In this document: positions 1 to 7,203 of the stretch, in pieces | Position numbering within the stretch: position 1 is the stretch's first letter | Layout of the letters: each line of letters starts with the position of its first letter | DNA from: an uncultured Lachnospiraceae bacterium | GTDB taxonomy: Bacteria; Bacillota; Clostridia; Lachnospirales; Lachnospiraceae | Length of the DNA stretch: 9,821 nt | NCBI GenBank assembly: GCA_910580005.1 | Contig: CAJTXH010000109.1 | Span: forward strand, 1-9,821 | Direction of reading: 5' to 3' | Position numbers and translations under genes: made by a program | The notes under the pieces: model-generated | Told to the model about the DNA's origin: nothing | Databases searched by the model: none | The model's input: only the letters and a program-made list of their open reading frames with translations

Positions 1-942
1 ACTTCTGCCAGCCTTGTGGATGTGCCTGATATCAAAAACCATACACTCGAAGATGCAGAAAAAATGCTTGATGAAGCCAGGCTTAAATATGACCCCCAGC
101 CTGTTGAATCGGAAGCAGAGGCAAATATGGTTACAAGCCAGAAACCATCTGCTGGAGAAAAAGTCGAAGAATATACTACAGTGATAATTTATTACAGCCA
201 GGGTGAAGCTGATATAATAATACCAGACCTTAAAAATTATTCTGTTGATTCTGCCATGACAAGTTTGGAGGACTACGGGCTGGCAATATCAGGAAAAGCA
301 GAAGTATACAGTGATACTGTGGAAAATGGGAAAGTATGTGGCACTGAACCTGTTGCCGGTTCAGCAGTAAAGAAAGGCGCAGCAGTTAAAATCCTTGTAA
401 GCAAAGGGCCTGAAAGCAAGATGACCAAAGTCCCTAATATTGTAGGAAGAAGTGTATCTGTTGCACTTGACAGGCTTGCGGAAAGAGGGCTTAAAGGCAA
501 TACTGATAATGTCAGCTATATATATTCTGACAAATATCCAAAAGATACAGTTGTAAGCCAGTCCATTGCAAGGGATACAGAAGTCGTGGTAGGGACGGTA
601 ATTGACTATGCTGTAAGCCTTGGACCCAAAGTTACGGCTACACAAAAACCACATGAGCCTGCACCTGAGCCTACAGAAGAGACATCATATACTTATAAAG
701 GAAGCGTGACAATAAGCGGCAACCCGTTTGATTTTGCAGATGATAGTGGTTTAATAACACTTGTGCTTACACAGGATGGCACTAAGAAAAATGTATGGGA
801 AGGTGAACTTGGTTATGATGACTTCCCAAGGAAATTTGAGATAACAGGCTGGAGTGAAAATAATGGGACAGTAACCCTGTTTTTAGATGGCGCTGCAACT
901 GGCAATTCATATAATGTAGAATTTAAAAAGGTCAGGGATTAA
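1..942 (+). CDS. prkC: PASTA-domain Ser/Thr protein kinase, C-terminal extracellular part (partial, 5' end outside window)
   Basis: The reading frame is open to the first base, so only the last 313 residues are visible. Three PASTA repeats follow one another at about residues 6-68, 71-136 and 142-209, each starting with a VP/IP-(D/N) motif and ending in a 'V/I-x-Y/V-S-x-G' strand. A short Pro/Glu-rich linker (about 210-227) and a beta-rich C-terminal domain (about 228-313) of unknown role come next. Kinase and transmembrane segments would lie upstream. In PrkC/PknB kinases the PASTA repeats sit outside the cell and sense peptidoglycan fragments or lipid II; this is family knowledge. The next gene, rsgA, starts on the base after the stop codon, matching the prkC-rsgA-rpe-thiN order of Bacillota and supporting the kinase call. 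A PASTA-containing penicillin-binding protein is the alternative but fits the neighbours less well. Confidence 0.85.
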   Translation, partial: TSASLVDVPDIKNHTLEDAEKMLDEARLKYDPQPVESEAEANMVTSQKPSAGEKVEEYTTVIIYYSQGEADIIIPDLKNYSVDSAMTSLEDYGLAISGKAEVYSDTVENGKVCGTEPVAGSAVKKGAAVKILVSKGPESKMTKVPNIVGRSVSVALDRLAERGLKGNTDNVSYIYSDKYPKDTVVSQSIARDTEVVVGTVIDYAVSLGPKVTATQKPHEPAPEPTEETSYTYKGSVTISGNPFDFADDSGLITLVLTQDGTKKNVWEGELGYDDFPRKFEITGWSENNGTVTLFLDGAATGNSYNVEFKKVRD

Positions 943-1821
943 ATGAAAGGTAAAATAATACGTGGCATAGCAGGTTTTTATTATGTGGATGCCATTGGTA
1001 CTGGTGTTTTTGAATGTAAAGCAAAAGGAATATTCAGGAATAATAATGAAAAACCACTTGTTGGTGATAATGTGGAACTGGAAATTCTGGATATGGAAAA
1101 TATGCTTGGCAATATTACAAAAATTCTTCCAAGGAAAAACTCTATTATAAGACCTGCTGTTGCCAATGCAGACCAGGCAGTAATAATATTTGCAGCATCA
1201 TATCCTAAACCAGACCTTAACCTGCTTGACAGATTTCTGCTTATGATGGCAATGCAGGATATGCCAGTATCCATTTGTTTTAATAAAACAGATGATGCAG
1301 AAGAAGGGGTTGTTTTACAGATTTCAGACAATTATAAAGACAGTGGGTGCAAGGTTTTCCTTACAAGCACTGTTACAGGAAGAGGGATTGCATCATTAAA
1401 AAAAAGCCTTGAAGGCAAGACCACTGTGCTTGCAGGACCTTCTGGCGCTGGCAAATCTTCTATGCTTAACCAGTTATTTCCAGAAGCAGGGATGGCTGTA
1501 GGTGATATAAGCAGAAAGATAAAAAGGGGAAAGCATACAACAAGGCATTCGGAACTTTTTGGAATGGGAGATTGTACATATATTATGGATACGCCAGGCT
1601 TTACGTCGTTAAGGCTTCCAGATGCCAGAAAAGAAGAAATAAAAGAATACTATCCTGAGTTCCAAGAATACATTGGGGAGTGCAGGTTCTCAGGGTGTGT
1701 CCATATTAATGAACCTGGCTGCGCAGTAAAGGAAGCAACTGGAAGAGGGGATATTTCCCAAAGCAGGTATGATAATTACAAACAGTTCTATGAAGAAATA
1801 AGCCGTTTAAGGAAATATTAG
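943..1821 (+). CDS. rsgA: Ribosome small subunit-dependent GTPase RsgA (circularly permuted GTPase)
   Basis: RsgA (CpgA/YloQ) is a cytoplasmic GTPase that checks late 30S ribosomal subunit assembly. The 292-residue product has the usual length and layout: an N-terminal OB-fold (about 1-70), then the permuted GTPase motifs, with G4 NKTD at 114-117 ahead of the G1 P-loop GPSGAGKS at 165-172 and G3 DTPG at 216-219. A C-terminal zinc-binding cluster follows, with Cys247, Cys252, His254 and Cys260 in the canonical spacing. The ATG follows the upstream kinase stop directly, so translation is probably coupled; the purine-rich GTCAGGGA just before it can act as a weak ribosome binding site. In Bacillota RsgA is a known substrate of the PrkC kinase, which fits the pairing. 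All key residues are present. Confidence 0.97.
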   Translation: MKGKIIRGIAGFYYVDAIGTGVFECKAKGIFRNNNEKPLVGDNVELEILDMENMLGNITKILPRKNSIIRPAVANADQAVIIFAASYPKPDLNLLDRFLLMMAMQDMPVSICFNKTDDAEEGVVLQISDNYKDSGCKVFLTSTVTGRGIASLKKSLEGKTTVLAGPSGAGKSSMLNQLFPEAGMAVGDISRKIKRGKHTTRHSELFGMGDCTYIMDTPGFTSLRLPDARKEEIKEYYPEFQEYIGECRFSGCVHINEPGCAVKEATGRGDISQSRYDNYKQFYEEISRLRKY

Positions 1822-1859
1822 ATATACCAGAATATATGGCTTAGGAAATGGAGGAAATT

Positions 1860-2507
1860 ATGGGAGAACTTGCACCATCTATATTAGCAGCAGATTTTAA
1901 CAGGCTCGGTGAGCAGATAAAGGAAGTTGGAAATACAGGTACAAGATACCTTCATATAGACGTTATGGATGGATTATTTGTACCATCAATTTCATTTGGT
2001 ATGCCGCTTATTGAATCAATAAGAAAAGAAAGTGACATGTTTTTTGATGTACATCTTATGATTAATGAACCAGTAAGATATATAAGTGATTTTGCAAAGT
2101 CTGGCGCTGACGGGATTACTGTGCACAAGGAAGCCTGTGCTGGCTTAAAAGAAACTTTAAGCGGCATAAAAAGGCTTGGACTTAAGCCATCTGTTTCTAT
2201 TAATCCAGAAACCCCTGTACAGGAGATAGAAGATGTGCTTGACATGGTATATATGGTTCTTGTAATGAGTGTGCATCCTGGCTTTGGCGGACAGAAATTT
2301 ATTCCTTCTTCACTTGAAAAGGTGTGCTGGCTTAAGGAAAAAAGGGAAGAAAAAGGGCTTTCTTATAAGATAGAGATTGATGGGGGCGTTAATAAAAATA
2401 ATATTTCAGAAATAGCAGGAAATGGCGTTGATATAATTGTTGCTGGCACAGCAGTTTTTAATGGAAATATTACGGAGAATATTAGTATATTAAGGGAGGT
2501 TCTATAG
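1860..2507 (+). CDS. rpe: Ribulose-phosphate 3-epimerase
   Basis: This enzyme interconverts D-ribulose 5-phosphate and D-xylulose 5-phosphate in the pentose phosphate pathway. The product is a 215-residue TIM barrel beginning with the family signature APSILAADF. The expected metal and catalytic residues are His32 and Asp34 (HIDVMDG), His65 (HLM) and Asp174 (IDGGVN). The phosphate loop reads SVHPGFGGQ, with His139 where many homologues carry Asn; this looks like tolerated variation. I chose the ATG at 1860 over an in-frame ATG at 1848 because GGAGG at 1850-1854 lies 5 bases before it, and because family members start a few residues ahead of the APSIL strand. It is third in the operon, 38 bases after rsgA and 1 base before the PilZ gene. 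Confidence 0.96.
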   Translation: MGELAPSILAADFNRLGEQIKEVGNTGTRYLHIDVMDGLFVPSISFGMPLIESIRKESDMFFDVHLMINEPVRYISDFAKSGADGITVHKEACAGLKETLSGIKRLGLKPSVSINPETPVQEIEDVLDMVYMVLVMSVHPGFGGQKFIPSSLEKVCWLKEKREEKGLSYKIEIDGGVNKNNISEIAGNGVDIIVAGTAVFNGNITENISILREVL

Positions 2508-2508
2508 T

Positions 2509-3291
2509 ATGCTTCTTGAAAATCTTGCTATAGGAAGGCCAGTTGAAATTTATGTTAAAAGGGATGAATACTGTTACCATCTTACGGGCAAAATAGAAGA
2601 AACAAGTGCAAAAAGGTTATATATAACATTAATGGCCACTAATACAAAGTTATTTGGATTTAAGCCAGAAGATAAAATAAGGATTGTTTACAGGGATAAT
2701 AACCAGATGTGGGAGTGGGCAGATGTAAAAGCTGGAACGGTTAAAAAATACGGAATTAAAATGCACTATTTCGATATTGTAGATGAAGGCAGGTCATTTA
2801 ACAGAAGGAATGCATACCGTGTAGTTATTAATGAAGAAGTTATGCTTGGTTATTATGACCAGTATGGCACAACTGCCAAAAGTGCAGATATGCAGAAATT
2901 CAAGCTGTCTGAGGAAGCAAGTGCGCCGCCTGCAATGATGGTTCCAAATTTTGTAAAAGGGCTTGTGCGTGATTTAAGTGAAACAGGTGTTGGTATATGC
3001 AGTAACTATGAATTTAGTATTTATGATGCGATGTTTTTTTCTATTCCATCAAATTATGGAAATCTTACAGTAAAAGCAAGGGTAGTAAGAAAAGTTGAAA
3101 TGAATCCTTCAAAGAGTAAATATTCTGAATATTATGGGTGTACACTGTTACAGACTGATAATAAGCTTTCAAGGCATATCGCTGATATACAGCGTGCAGC
3201 AATAAGGGCACAGAAGCAGAAACAGGAAGAAGAAGAACTTGGCATGCTGGAAAAAGAAATTTTAAGTAATAAAAAACTGGCTGGGGCTTAA
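2509..3291 (+). CDS. PilZ domain protein with YcgR-like N-terminal domain (predicted c-di-GMP receptor)
   Basis: The 260-residue product has a beta-rich N-terminal part (about 1-95) resembling the PilZN/YcgR N-terminal domain. A PilZ domain follows with both halves of the cyclic-di-GMP signature: the RxxxR motif as R100-N-A-Y-R104, preceded by another Arg at 99, and D155-L-S-E-T-G160 matching (D/N)xSxxG. A charged, probably helical tail rich in Gln, Lys and Glu (about 225-253) ends the protein. No signal peptide or membrane segment is visible, so it should be cytoplasmic. The start is well supported: GGGAGG at 2494-2499 lies 9 bases before the ATG, one base after the rpe stop. YcgR-type proteins act as flagellar brakes or control exopolysaccharide; which applies here cannot be told. 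Its position inside a kinase/ribosome/metabolic operon is unusual. Confidence 0.87.
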   Translation: MLLENLAIGRPVEIYVKRDEYCYHLTGKIEETSAKRLYITLMATNTKLFGFKPEDKIRIVYRDNNQMWEWADVKAGTVKKYGIKMHYFDIVDEGRSFNRRNAYRVVINEEVMLGYYDQYGTTAKSADMQKFKLSEEASAPPAMMVPNFVKGLVRDLSETGVGICSNYEFSIYDAMFFSIPSNYGNLTVKARVVRKVEMNPSKSKYSEYYGCTLLQTDNKLSRHIADIQRAAIRAQKQKQEEEELGMLEKEILSNKKLAGA

Positions 3292-3312
3292 ATAATAACC
3301 AGGAGGATTATT

Positions 3313-3987
3313 ATGGCTGGAAAGACTCTTATACTAGGCGGCGGCACATTTGATTATGCTTTTGCAAAGGAATACATACAAGGGCAGATGTTTGATACTG
3401 TAGTTTGTGCAGATTCCGGGCTTGATGCCGCAAAAAAACTCGGGCTGGATATTGACTTTTTATTAGGTGATTTTGACAGTGTACAAAAAGATACTCTTGC
3501 AAGGTTTATGGAGGAAAATGCTTTAAATGGCAGCAACACTAAGTTTGCCAGGTATCCTGCTGAAAAGGATTATACTGATATGCACCTTATACTTGAGTGG
3601 GTTGTGGAACAGAAACCATCAGAAATCATAATACTTGGTGCAACAGGCGGCAGGCTTGACCATCTGGTTGCCAATATAAATATCCTTATGCTTCCCCTGG
3701 CAAATAATATACCTGCATATATTGTAGACAGGCACAATAAACTGTGCCTTACTGGCAACAGGCATGTTATTAAAAGGGAAGACGGCCATTGGAAATATAT
3801 ATCAGTTTACCCGCTTACAGATAAAGTTACAGGAGTTAATTTAAGTGGTGTAAAATACCCGCTGGAAGATGCAGTGCTTGAAAAAGGCGGAAGCACAACG
3901 GTAAGCAATGAATTTGCTAAAAATGCCAGTGAAGCTGTAGTTTCACTGGATACTGGTATTTTAATAGTAATACAGTCAAAGGACTGA
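3313..3987 (+). CDS. thiN: Thiamine pyrophosphokinase
   Basis: It transfers pyrophosphate from ATP to thiamine, giving the cofactor thiamine diphosphate used by transketolase and 2-oxoacid enzymes. The 224-residue length is normal. Motifs in order: a glycine-rich start ILGGGTFD, D34-S-G-L, G52-D-F-D-S56, E84-K-D-Y-T-D89 and G109-A-T-G-G-R-L-D-H117. These are the hallmarks of the ThiN/TPK1 catalytic half, followed by the thiamine-binding beta domain (about 140-224). A strong AGGAGG at 3301-3306 lies 6 bases before the ATG. It is the last gene of the operon, 21 bases after the PilZ gene; the thiN position behind rpe is conserved in Bacillota. Transketolase links thiamine diphosphate to the pentose phosphate pathway served by rpe. 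Confidence 0.95.
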   Translation: MAGKTLILGGGTFDYAFAKEYIQGQMFDTVVCADSGLDAAKKLGLDIDFLLGDFDSVQKDTLARFMEENALNGSNTKFARYPAEKDYTDMHLILEWVVEQKPSEIIILGATGGRLDHLVANINILMLPLANNIPAYIVDRHNKLCLTGNRHVIKREDGHWKYISVYPLTDKVTGVNLSGVKYPLEDAVLEKGGSTTVSNEFAKNASEAVVSLDTGILIVIQSKD

Positions 3988-4051
3988 AGGAGCTGATGTA
4001 CCTCCCTGCGGAACAGATTTATTTAAAGTTCTTGAAGATAATATAGTTTAA
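3971..4051 (+). pseudogene. Possible coding remnant or small ORF between thiN and the hairpin
   Basis: In the +1 frame relative to thiN the sequence reads as 26 codons without a start codon, ending ADVPPCGTDLFKVLEDNIV and a TAA at 4049-4051. The composition looks like a protein C-terminus, and the stop lies exactly at the base of the hairpin that follows. In another frame the same bases give a 16-codon ORF (3996-4046, MYLPAEQIYLKFLKII) with AAGGAG only 3 bases before its ATG. Either could be chance. I recognise no family. Confidence 0.2.
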
Positions 4052-4119
4052 AAAACCTTCCATTTGAGCACAATAACTAAAAAGGAATTTAGTATATTGT
4101 CTATAAAAGGAAGGTTTTT
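4051..4119 (+). promoter_or_regulatory. Two-tier hairpin covering the ribosome binding site of the amidohydrolase gene
   Basis: Outer stem: AAAAACCTTCC (4051-4061) pairs perfectly with GGAAGGTTTTT (4109-4119). Inner stem: ACAATAACTAAA (4070-4081) pairs with 4088-4100 (TTTAGT, one bulged A at 4094, TATTGT) around the loop AAGGAA. An 8+8 base internal loop separates the two stems. The right outer arm contains GGAAGG, the only good Shine-Dalgarno sequence for the ATG at 4123. The same arm ends in a T-run, so it could also act as an intrinsic terminator/attenuator for the thiN operon. It matches no riboswitch class I recognise. Confidence 0.6.
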
Positions 4120-4122
4120 ATT

Positions 4123-5301
4123 ATGCTGGTCTTAAACGGGAATATCCATACTATGACAGACAAGGATTATAAAAATGGTTTTATCTATATTAAAGATGGC
4201 AAAATCTCCAGTATTGGGGATATGGCAGAACTGCCAGGCGGGCTGTGGGACAGGCAGGAACAGAATAATGAACCTGTGCTTGATGTAAATGGTGCATGGG
4301 TTATGCCAGGACTGGTTGATGCGCACTGCCATGCAGGAATTACTGAAGAAAAGCGGGGACAGGCAGGAGATGACTGTAACGAAATAACTTCGCCAGTCAC
4401 ACCATACCTTCGTGCTATAGATGCAGTTGACCCAATGGACCCAGCATTCCATGATGCAATTATGGCAGGGGTTACTTCTATAATGACTGGCCCTGGAAGC
4501 TCTAATGTAGCTGGCGGGCAGTTTGCATTTATGAAAGTGCAGGGACGTTCTGTAGACAAAATGGTCTTAAAAGCCCCTGCTGCAATGAAAGTGGCTTTTG
4601 GTGAAAATCCTAAGAACAATTATGGCGGCAAAGGTAAAATGCCATGCAGCAGGATGGCAGTAGCAGGAATGTTAAGGGAAGAACTATGGAAAGCCCGTTG
4701 TTATAAAGAAAAAAAGGAAAAAGGGAATATATATCCAGAGGAAGAAGATTTCAGGATGGAGTGCTGGCTTCCTGTGCTAGACGGGAAAATCCCATTAAAA
4801 GCACATGTACACAGGGCATACGACATACTGACTGCGATACGGATTGCCAAGGAATTTAACCTTAAAATGACTTTAGACCATTGCACAGAAGGCCATCTTG
4901 TAGCAGACGAAATAAGGGAATCAGGCTTCCCTGTAGTAACAGGGCCAGGTTTTGCAGCACGTTCAAAAATTGAAGTTAAAAATATGAGCTTTAAAACTGC
5001 TGGCGTACTGGAGCAGGCAGGAATTAAAACGGCAATAATGAGCGACCATCCAGTTTCGCTTATACGTTATCTGCCACTTTATGCAGGTTTTTGTATAAAA
5101 CAGGGGCTTTCCATGGAAGGAGGCCTGCGTGCAATTACAATAAATGCAGCACAGATTTGCGGAGTGTCAGACCGTGTTGGCTCTTTAGAGGCTGGAAAAG
5201 ATGCAGATATTGCAATATTTAATGATAATCCAGTAGAAGTATTTACGCATACATTATATACAATTATAAATGGTAAAATTGTATACCAGTTAGGAGATTA
5301 A
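4123..5301 (+). CDS. Uncharacterised metal-dependent amidohydrolase (imidazolonepropionase-like, COG1228 type)
   Basis: The 392-residue product has the amidohydrolase-superfamily plan: an N-terminal beta-sandwich strand set (LNGNIHTM, about 1-60), then a TIM barrel, then the barrel's return to the sandwich (GSLEAGKDADIAIFNDNP, about 350-370). Metal-site candidates are His68 and His70 (DAHCHAG), His228/His230 (AHVHR), His253 and His258 (LDHCTEGH) and Asp308 (MSDHP). There is no carboxylated-lysine dihydroorotase signature that I can assign. These enzymes hydrolyse C-N bonds of cyclic or linear amides, but the substrate here is unknown, and the neighbours give no clue. GGAAGG at 4109-4114 lies 8 bases before the ATG and is buried in the preceding hairpin. 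No signal peptide is seen. The downstream gene begins 44 bases after the stop and could be co-transcribed. Confidence 0.85.
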   Translation: MLVLNGNIHTMTDKDYKNGFIYIKDGKISSIGDMAELPGGLWDRQEQNNEPVLDVNGAWVMPGLVDAHCHAGITEEKRGQAGDDCNEITSPVTPYLRAIDAVDPMDPAFHDAIMAGVTSIMTGPGSSNVAGGQFAFMKVQGRSVDKMVLKAPAAMKVAFGENPKNNYGGKGKMPCSRMAVAGMLREELWKARCYKEKKEKGNIYPEEEDFRMECWLPVLDGKIPLKAHVHRAYDILTAIRIAKEFNLKMTLDHCTEGHLVADEIRESGFPVVTGPGFAARSKIEVKNMSFKTAGVLEQAGIKTAIMSDHPVSLIRYLPLYAGFCIKQGLSMEGGLRAITINAAQICGVSDRVGSLEAGKDADIAIFNDNPVEVFTHTLYTIINGKIVYQLGD

Positions 5302-5345
5302 TATTATTAAATATTATGTGTAATAAAACAGGAAAGAGGGTATTT

Positions 5346-5951
5346 ATGGATAATAATGCATTATTTAAACTTACAAGTGGTTTATTTCTGCTTATTGCAA
5401 AGACAGATAAAGACAACGGGTGTATTATAAATACTGTGTTGCAGGTTACAGCGTCACCTGTACGTATAGTAGTAGCTGTTAATAAAAATAACTTTACACA
5501 TGATATGTTAAAAGAAACAGGAATTTTTAATGTATCCGTCCTGTCAGAAAATGCACCAATGGATATATATAAAAGATTTGGATATACAAGTGGACGTGAT
5601 ACTAATAAATTTAATGGATTTAACAGCATATCACGTTCAGAAAATGGAATTTTATATCTTACAGAATACAGTAATGCTTTTTTATCTGCTAAAATAATAG
5701 AAGAAAAAGATTTAGGCACACATACACTTTTTACATCAGATGTAACAGATGCGGAAATTATTTCAGAAGATACATCTGTAACATATGATTATTACCAGAA
5801 ATATATTAAGACGGCTAATACACCAAAAACTGAAGGTAAAAAAGGATTTATATGTACAGTATGTGGTTATATTTATGAGGGAAGTGAACTTCCAGAAAAT
5901 TTTATATGTCCAGTATGTAAACATGGCACAGAAGCTTTCAAGCCATTATAG
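5346..5951 (+). CDS. Flavin reductase-like / rubredoxin fusion protein (high-molecular-weight rubredoxin type)
   Basis: The 201-residue product joins an FMN-binding flavin-reductase-like domain (about 1-150; DNGCIINTVLQVTASP is the characteristic early segment) to a short C-terminal rubredoxin domain (about 167-201). The iron ligands are Cys170, Cys173, Cys188 and Cys191, in two CxxC pairs. The pairs are only 14 residues apart, shorter than in classical rubredoxins and as seen in rubrerythrin-like rubredoxin tails. Proteins of this build, such as Hrb of acetogens, pass electrons from NAD(P)H to flavodiiron proteins that remove oxygen or nitric oxide; this is family knowledge. No flavodiiron gene is in the window. 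I chose the ATG at 5346 over 5316 because AGAGGG at 5335-5340 lies 5 bases upstream and homologues start just before the 'ALFKLTSGLF' helix. Confidence 0.88.
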   Translation: MDNNALFKLTSGLFLLIAKTDKDNGCIINTVLQVTASPVRIVVAVNKNNFTHDMLKETGIFNVSVLSENAPMDIYKRFGYTSGRDTNKFNGFNSISRSENGILYLTEYSNAFLSAKIIEEKDLGTHTLFTSDVTDAEIISEDTSVTYDYYQKYIKTANTPKTEGKKGFICTVCGYIYEGSELPENFICPVCKHGTEAFKPL

Positions 5952-5984
5952 CAGAGGAAAGCATAGAAAAGTGGCATTAAGAAA

Positions 5985-6035
5985 AAGGTTTAATACACTA
6001 GAAATAAAAAATAACTTTCTAGTGTATTAAACCTT
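5985..6035. repeat. Perfect 20-bp AT-rich inverted repeat with 11-base spacer
   Basis: AAGGTTTAATACACTAGAAA (5985-6004) and its exact reverse complement (6016-6035) flank an 11-base AT-only-but-one spacer. It lies between two convergent genes, 33 bases after the rubredoxin-fusion stop and 12 bases beyond the recombinase stop. Reading the - strand, the stem is followed by TTTTTC, so it can serve as a recombinase terminator. The + strand has no T-run after it. Only 5 of 20 arm positions are G or C, which is unusual for a terminator, so a protein-binding or recombination site is a real alternative. Confidence 0.75.
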
Positions 6036-6047
6036 AAAACAGGCATA

Positions 6048-7115
6048 TTACTGGTTTTTGCGGAGTATTACAGCACTTGCGGCACTGCGTTTTTTATCAT
6101 CATTGATTGCAGCATAATGTTTTTTAGTAGTATTTACATCATTATGCCCAAGTACATCTGCAACAAGATAAATATCGCCTGTCTGGTGGTAAAGCGCTGT
6201 TCCGTATGTACTTCTTAATTTATGCGGGGTTATATGCTTAAACGTTGTAACCTGGCTGGCGTATTCATTTACAAGGTTTTCAACAGCCTGTACGGATATA
6301 CGGCGTTTTTGTATAGAATAAAATAAAGCATGTTCATGTCCGTCTTTAGGCTGTATTATACACCTTGAAATCTCTATATAATTAATAAGTGCTTCAGCAA
6401 CTTCATCACCAAAATAAACATATTCTTCTTTGCCGCCTTTGCGTATAATCCTTATCCTGTTTTCCTTAAAATCGACATCCTCAATATTTAAACCAACACA
6501 TTCAGATACACGTATGCCAGTTCCAAGAAAGAGGGTAAATATAGCAATATTCCTTAATTTATTCTTTTCATAGTATGTTTTTTTAATACCTTTAAGGTCT
6601 TTGCCACCATGTTCAACAAGTGCCAGAAGTTCGTCAACTTCATCGGCATCAAGACGGATTATCTCATGGTCATGTATTTTGGGCATGTCAATAACCTCAA
6701 CAGGGTTATTTTTAATAATTTTTCTTTTCTGGTAATACATATAAAAGCTGCGTAGTGAAGCCATTTTACGGTGAAGCCCGCGTTCATCATTAGTATATTT
6801 TTTACCATCGTAACAATATAATTTAAGATATTCCATGTATTCCTCAATATCTACAGGTTCAAGCTGTTCAAGCTGTTCAATTGTTATGTCAGAGATAGAA
6901 GAAACATCTAGTCCAGGGTTTTCAGATACAAGAAACCTGAAAAAAGTCCGCAGGTCATACGCATAACCAATACGTGTCCTTGCAGATGTAGAAGGTTCGA
7001 TGCCACGGAAGTAATCTTTGCAGAATTTTGGCATTTCACTTAAAAGGTTTCTTAACTTTTGTGTGTTCTGCTGGATATTCTGCTGGTGGTAAGTTTCATT
7101 ATTTGATTTTCCCAT
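6048..7115 (-). CDS. Tyrosine recombinase, XerS-like
   Basis: The 355-residue product has an N-terminal SAM-like core-binding domain (about 25-135) and a C-terminal catalytic domain with a complete active site: Arg202 (GTGIRVSE), Lys226 (RKGGKE), His298 and Arg301 (PHKLRSTYG), His324 (VLGH) and the nucleophile Tyr334 (KKHY). It is longer than XerC/XerD (about 300) and has a 30-40 residue insertion before the catalytic helix (about 150-187, ending YYEKNKLRNIAI). This matches the plan and length of streptococcal XerS (about 356), which resolves chromosome dimers alone. I compared with XerS from memory, not by alignment. AAGGAG (complement of 7124-7129) lies 8 bases before the ATG. No phage or transposon genes are nearby, which argues for a housekeeping role rather than an integrase. 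An orphan integrase remains possible. Confidence 0.9.
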   Translation of the reverse strand: MGKSNNETYHQQNIQQNTQKLRNLLSEMPKFCKDYFRGIEPSTSARTRIGYAYDLRTFFRFLVSENPGLDVSSISDITIEQLEQLEPVDIEEYMEYLKLYCYDGKKYTNDERGLHRKMASLRSFYMYYQKRKIIKNNPVEVIDMPKIHDHEIIRLDADEVDELLALVEHGGKDLKGIKKTYYEKNKLRNIAIFTLFLGTGIRVSECVGLNIEDVDFKENRIRIIRKGGKEEYVYFGDEVAEALINYIEISRCIIQPKDGHEHALFYSIQKRRISVQAVENLVNEYASQVTTFKHITPHKLRSTYGTALYHQTGDIYLVADVLGHNDVNTTKKHYAAINDDKKRSAASAVILRKNQ

Positions 7116-7174
7116 AAAAAATTCTCCTTACTTAGAAATATTATTTTGGCTGGCTATTTTTTTAATTATTAAAA

Positions 7175-7203
7175 ATTATAAAACATTATTTCTATTTTGG
7201 CAA
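7175..7203 (-). promoter_or_regulatory. Promoter of the tyrosine recombinase gene
   Basis: On the - strand TTGCCA (complement of 7198-7203) and TATAAT (complement of 7175-7180) are separated by exactly 17 bases. This is a near-consensus sigma-A promoter, placing the start of transcription about 50 bases before the recombinase ATG. Its -35 box touches the inverted repeat at 7203-7240. Confidence 0.7.

Noticed and set aside
5785..6030. An 81-codon + strand frame over the rubredoxin tail and the 20-bp inverted repeat
   Set aside because: It is an out-of-frame shadow of the rubredoxin domain; its second half only translates the inverted repeat.
6048..7115. Recombinase as a phage or integrative-element integrase with attachment site
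   Set aside because: No excisionase, relaxase, phage gene or tRNA-end attachment site is nearby, and the flanks look chromosomal. It is not excluded, but the XerS-like reading fits better.
7159..7175. Palindrome TTTTTAAT-T-ATTAAAAA between the recombinase promoter and its ribosome binding site
   Set aside because: It consists only of A and T in an AT-rich spacer, so a chance origin is likely.
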